Below, one piece after another: positions 5,204-6,371 of a stretch of DNA of 6,371 nucleotides. The notes beneath the pieces were generated by a model. The model saw nothing but the letters and a program-made list of their open reading frames with translations, was not told the origin of the DNA and searched no databases. Made by a program: the position numbers and the translations under genes. How positions within the stretch are numbered: position 1 is the stretch's first letter; each line of letters opens with the position of its first letter. Origin of the DNA: an uncultured Solirubrobacteraceae bacterium (GTDB lineage Bacteria > Actinomycetota > Thermoleophilia > Solirubrobacterales > Solirubrobacteraceae); assembly GCA_902806215.1 (NCBI GenBank), contig CADCVT010000222.1, forward strand, positions 1 to 6,371, written 5' to 3'.

Positions 5204-6037
5204 ATGAGAGCACGGATCGCGGTACTCGCCCTTGCGGTGGCGACGTTCGGAGCGGGCGCTGCGGCGCCTCAGGCGCACGCCATCGGGCCCTGTCCCGACA
5301 TCTCGATCCCACCCATGGCGGCGCTCACCGCGACTCCGGCCGAGGGGGTGGCGGGTGAACCCGTCGCCTTCAGCGGGGCCGGCTCGACACCGGGGCAGAC
5401 GATTCTGAACATGTTCATGCCCAGCCCGGCCGATCCGTCGCTGTTCGTGTGCATGCCGCTCGGCGGCTCCGTTCCGGTCCCTGTCGCCAAATGGACCTGG
5501 TCGTTCGGCGACGGGACGGCCGCGCTGGCCGAGGCCGACGCGCTGGTCGATCACGTCTTCGCCGCGGCGGGCACGTACACGGTGGAGCTCGAGGTCCTCG
5601 CCGGCACGCTGACGCACAAGTCGACGCTGCCGGTCGTCGTCAAGGCCAAGCCGGTCGCCCCGACGCCGCCTGTCGTCACACCGCCCGCGACCACGACGCC
5701 TCCGGTGACCGCTCCCGCCACGCCGCCCGTCGCGCCCGCGGCGACGGTCGTGCCGCCGGTGGCGACGACGAAGACGCTCAAGAGCAACGCCGTCTACTGC
5801 GCCGCTGCATCCAAGAAGCGTGCGAAGGGGTCGAGGGGCACGCCGTTCAGCCGCTGCGTCAGCGCGCTGGCGAAGCTCAGGGCGAAGACGGCGACGACGG
5901 CCGCACAAGCCTGCCGAGGCGCGTCGAAGAAGGTCTCGAAAGGCTCGTCACGCTCGCCGTTCCGGCAGTGCACGACGGCCGCCGCGGTGCTGCTGCGCGA
6001 CCTTTCGGTAGCGCCTCCCAGCCGTCCTCAGGCATGA
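5204..6037 (+). CDS. secreted PKD-domain protein with duplicated basic Cys module
   Basis: 277 aa, exported. The signal peptide is residues 1-26 (basic MRAR, Ala-rich core, cut after AHA). A PKD-type immunoglobulin-like domain spans about 38-148: 'ALTATPAEGVAGEPVAFSGAGS' at its start, the hallmark 'WTWSFGDGT' (97-105) and 'HVFAAAGTYTVELEV' (117-131). Residues 59-92 are a longer-than-usual insertion with C83, which may pair with C30. Residues 149-190 are a Pro/Thr/Val-rich linker. The C-terminus holds two copies of a 20-residue Cys-to-Cys module, C199-C218 and C237-C256, sharing C..AS-KK..KGS....PF..C, with a 38-residue period. PKD domains usually mediate protein-protein or protein-carbohydrate contact outside the cell. 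The basic modules are known as C-terminal tails in actinobacterial secreted proteins but have no assigned role. There is no LPXTG motif or membrane anchor. The gene is monocistronic by context: its own -10-like element upstream, a hairpin 15 nt after the stop. Confidence 0.88.
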   Translation: MRARIAVLALAVATFGAGAAAPQAHAIGPCPDISIPPMAALTATPAEGVAGEPVAFSGAGSTPGQTILNMFMPSPADPSLFVCMPLGGSVPVPVAKWTWSFGDGTAALAEADALVDHVFAAAGTYTVELEVLAGTLTHKSTLPVVVKAKPVAPTPPVVTPPATTTPPVTAPATPPVAPAATVVPPVATTKTLKSNAVYCAAASKKRAKGSRGTPFSRCVSALAKLRAKTATTAAQACRGASKKVSKGSSRSPFRQCTTAAAVLLRDLSVAPPSRPQA

Positions 6038-6052
6038 CGCGTACTGGACATC

Positions 6053-6073
6053 CGCGACCGGAAAGCGGTCGCG
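6053..6073 (+). terminator. GC-rich hairpin terminator after the PKD gene
   Basis: CGCGACCG (6053-6060) and CGGTCGCG (6066-6073) form a perfect 8-bp stem with a 5-nt GAAAG loop, starting 15 nt after the stop codon of the PKD gene. No T-tract follows, as is common for hairpin terminators in high-GC actinobacteria. It could also serve as a 3' stabiliser, or act with Rho. Confidence 0.55.
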
Positions 6074-6139
6074 CAACTCGGTGCGGACGGCGGCGACGGC
6101 GCGCTGGTTGAGCGAGTCCGCAAATACGTACAGCGCATA

Positions 6140-6167
6140 TTGACTAGCGTGCTGCGGCCGTACTAAT
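6140..6167 (+). promoter_or_regulatory. sigma70-like promoter candidate
   Basis: TTGACT (6140-6145; 5 of 6 matches to the -35 consensus) is followed after 16 nt by ACTAAT (6162-6167; 4 of 6 to the -10 consensus, within TACTAAT). Transcription would start near 6174 and run to the right, out of the window. It is the best -35/-10 pair I find and lies in a locally AT-richer stretch. Confidence 0.45.
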
Positions 6168-6346
6168 CTGGCCGGTCCGTTCAACGTCCGGCAGATCGCG
6201 CGTCGACGGCAGTCCGTGTAGTGACTCCAAGCGCTGCGACTTGTTCCAGTACGAGAACGCGCTCGTGGTGGCAATCCTCAAAGACGGTCAGCGAATCACG
6301 CTCCTGTAAGCACGACAGCTCCATAACGAACCGGAGAACGCGCGAT

Positions 6347-6371
6347 GTGGAGCCGACCGAACGCTCGATAA
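6347..6371 (+). CDS. possible start of a gene leaving the window
   Basis: GTG 6347 opens a frame (read as MEPTERSI) that stays open to the last base. GGAGAA (6333-6338) upstream is the best Shine-Dalgarno-like sequence in the window, with 10 nt from GGAG to the GTG, and a promoter candidate lies about 180 bp upstream. The same ribosome site could instead serve ATG 6345, an 8-codon frame ending at the last base (6369-6371). Too little is visible to name a product. Confidence 0.25.

Larger units (their letters stand above)
6038..6371. other. right-end region, no confident gene
   Basis: 334 bases after the PKD gene. The left part holds the hairpin and then the promoter candidate. From 6121 to 6360 I count 142 G+C in 240 bases (about 59%), clearly below the neighbouring genes. 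A plus-strand frame at 6148-6309 reads like protein (…CSDSKRCDLFQYENALVV…, stop TAA 6307) with low G+C at codon position 2 and high at position 3, but it has no normal start codon before TTG 6241. A minus-strand frame (6274 to 5948) also looks partly coding over 6038-6140 but overlaps the PKD gene end and the hairpin. None can be called a gene. Confidence 0.4.

Noticed and set aside
3977..5908. Very long minus-strand frame (over 600 codons)
   Set aside because: The translation is Arg/Gly/Asp-rich and low in complexity, and it lies opposite two genes with clear signal peptides and, in one, a PKD domain. Long spurious frames are expected at this G+C.
6171..6215. T-arm-like GTTCAAC suggesting a tRNA
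   Set aside because: The flanking bases do not form the T stem and no acceptor or anticodon arm can be drawn.
5948..6274. Minus-strand frame at the right end
   Set aside because: It starts at a TTG without a ribosome site and overlaps the PKD gene end and the terminator hairpin. The plausible stretch (6038-6140) shares codon boundaries with an equally plausible plus frame, so composition cannot decide.
1..6371. CRISPR array, insertion sequence, toxin-antitoxin pair or defence island
   Set aside because: No repeat-spacer series, transposase motifs, paired small overlapping genes or nuclease/helicase motifs were found on either strand.

Overview
The window is a GC-rich (roughly 70%) bacterial chromosome segment with NNC/NNG codon preference. 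Two of its features suggest a deep-branching actinobacterium of the Solirubrobacterales/Thermoleophilia type: the secreted-protein families, which end in Cys-framed modules and in 'SKK..KG....PF..C' repeats, and the apparently leaderless promoters. No taxonomic marker gene is present, so this is inference from style and not a proven assignment.

Layout. 1-917 (-) is the 3'-truncated gene of a LigD-type NHEJ polymerase/primase domain. A 39-bp gap separates it from a divergent gene, 957-1511 (+), for a small PH-like hypothetical protein. That gene converges on 1541-2587 (-), a secreted clan GH-A-like glycoside hydrolase with both catalytic glutamates. A 145-bp divergent region with a 12-bp inverted repeat (2616-2652) follows, then 2733-3071 (+), a small unknown protein, and 3142-3582 (+), a DUF1579-like beta-barrel protein. 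The stop codon of the last overlaps that of a convergent lipoprotein gene (3579-4121, -) in a shared CTAG. Divergent from the lipoprotein is 4181-5053 (+), a secreted protein made of two related Cys-framed modules. Then comes 5204-6037 (+), a secreted PKD-domain protein with a duplicated basic Cys module, followed by a clear GC-rich hairpin (6053-6073). The last ~250 bases fall to about 59% G+C. They hold a good sigma70-like promoter candidate and perhaps the start of a gene that leaves the window, but no confident complete gene.

How the genes work together. No multigene pathway is evident, and most genes are single units in alternating orientation. Four of the eight main genes encode exported proteins (GH, lipoprotein, two-module protein, PKD protein), so the segment is mostly envelope/secretome accessory content beside a DNA-repair gene. 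I do not see a convincing new multi-gene system. The best leads are the strand-biased hairpin in the leader of the glycoside hydrolase, the recurrent -10-like element set 6-7 nt before start codons, the two duplicated Cys-module architectures, and the compositionally different right end.
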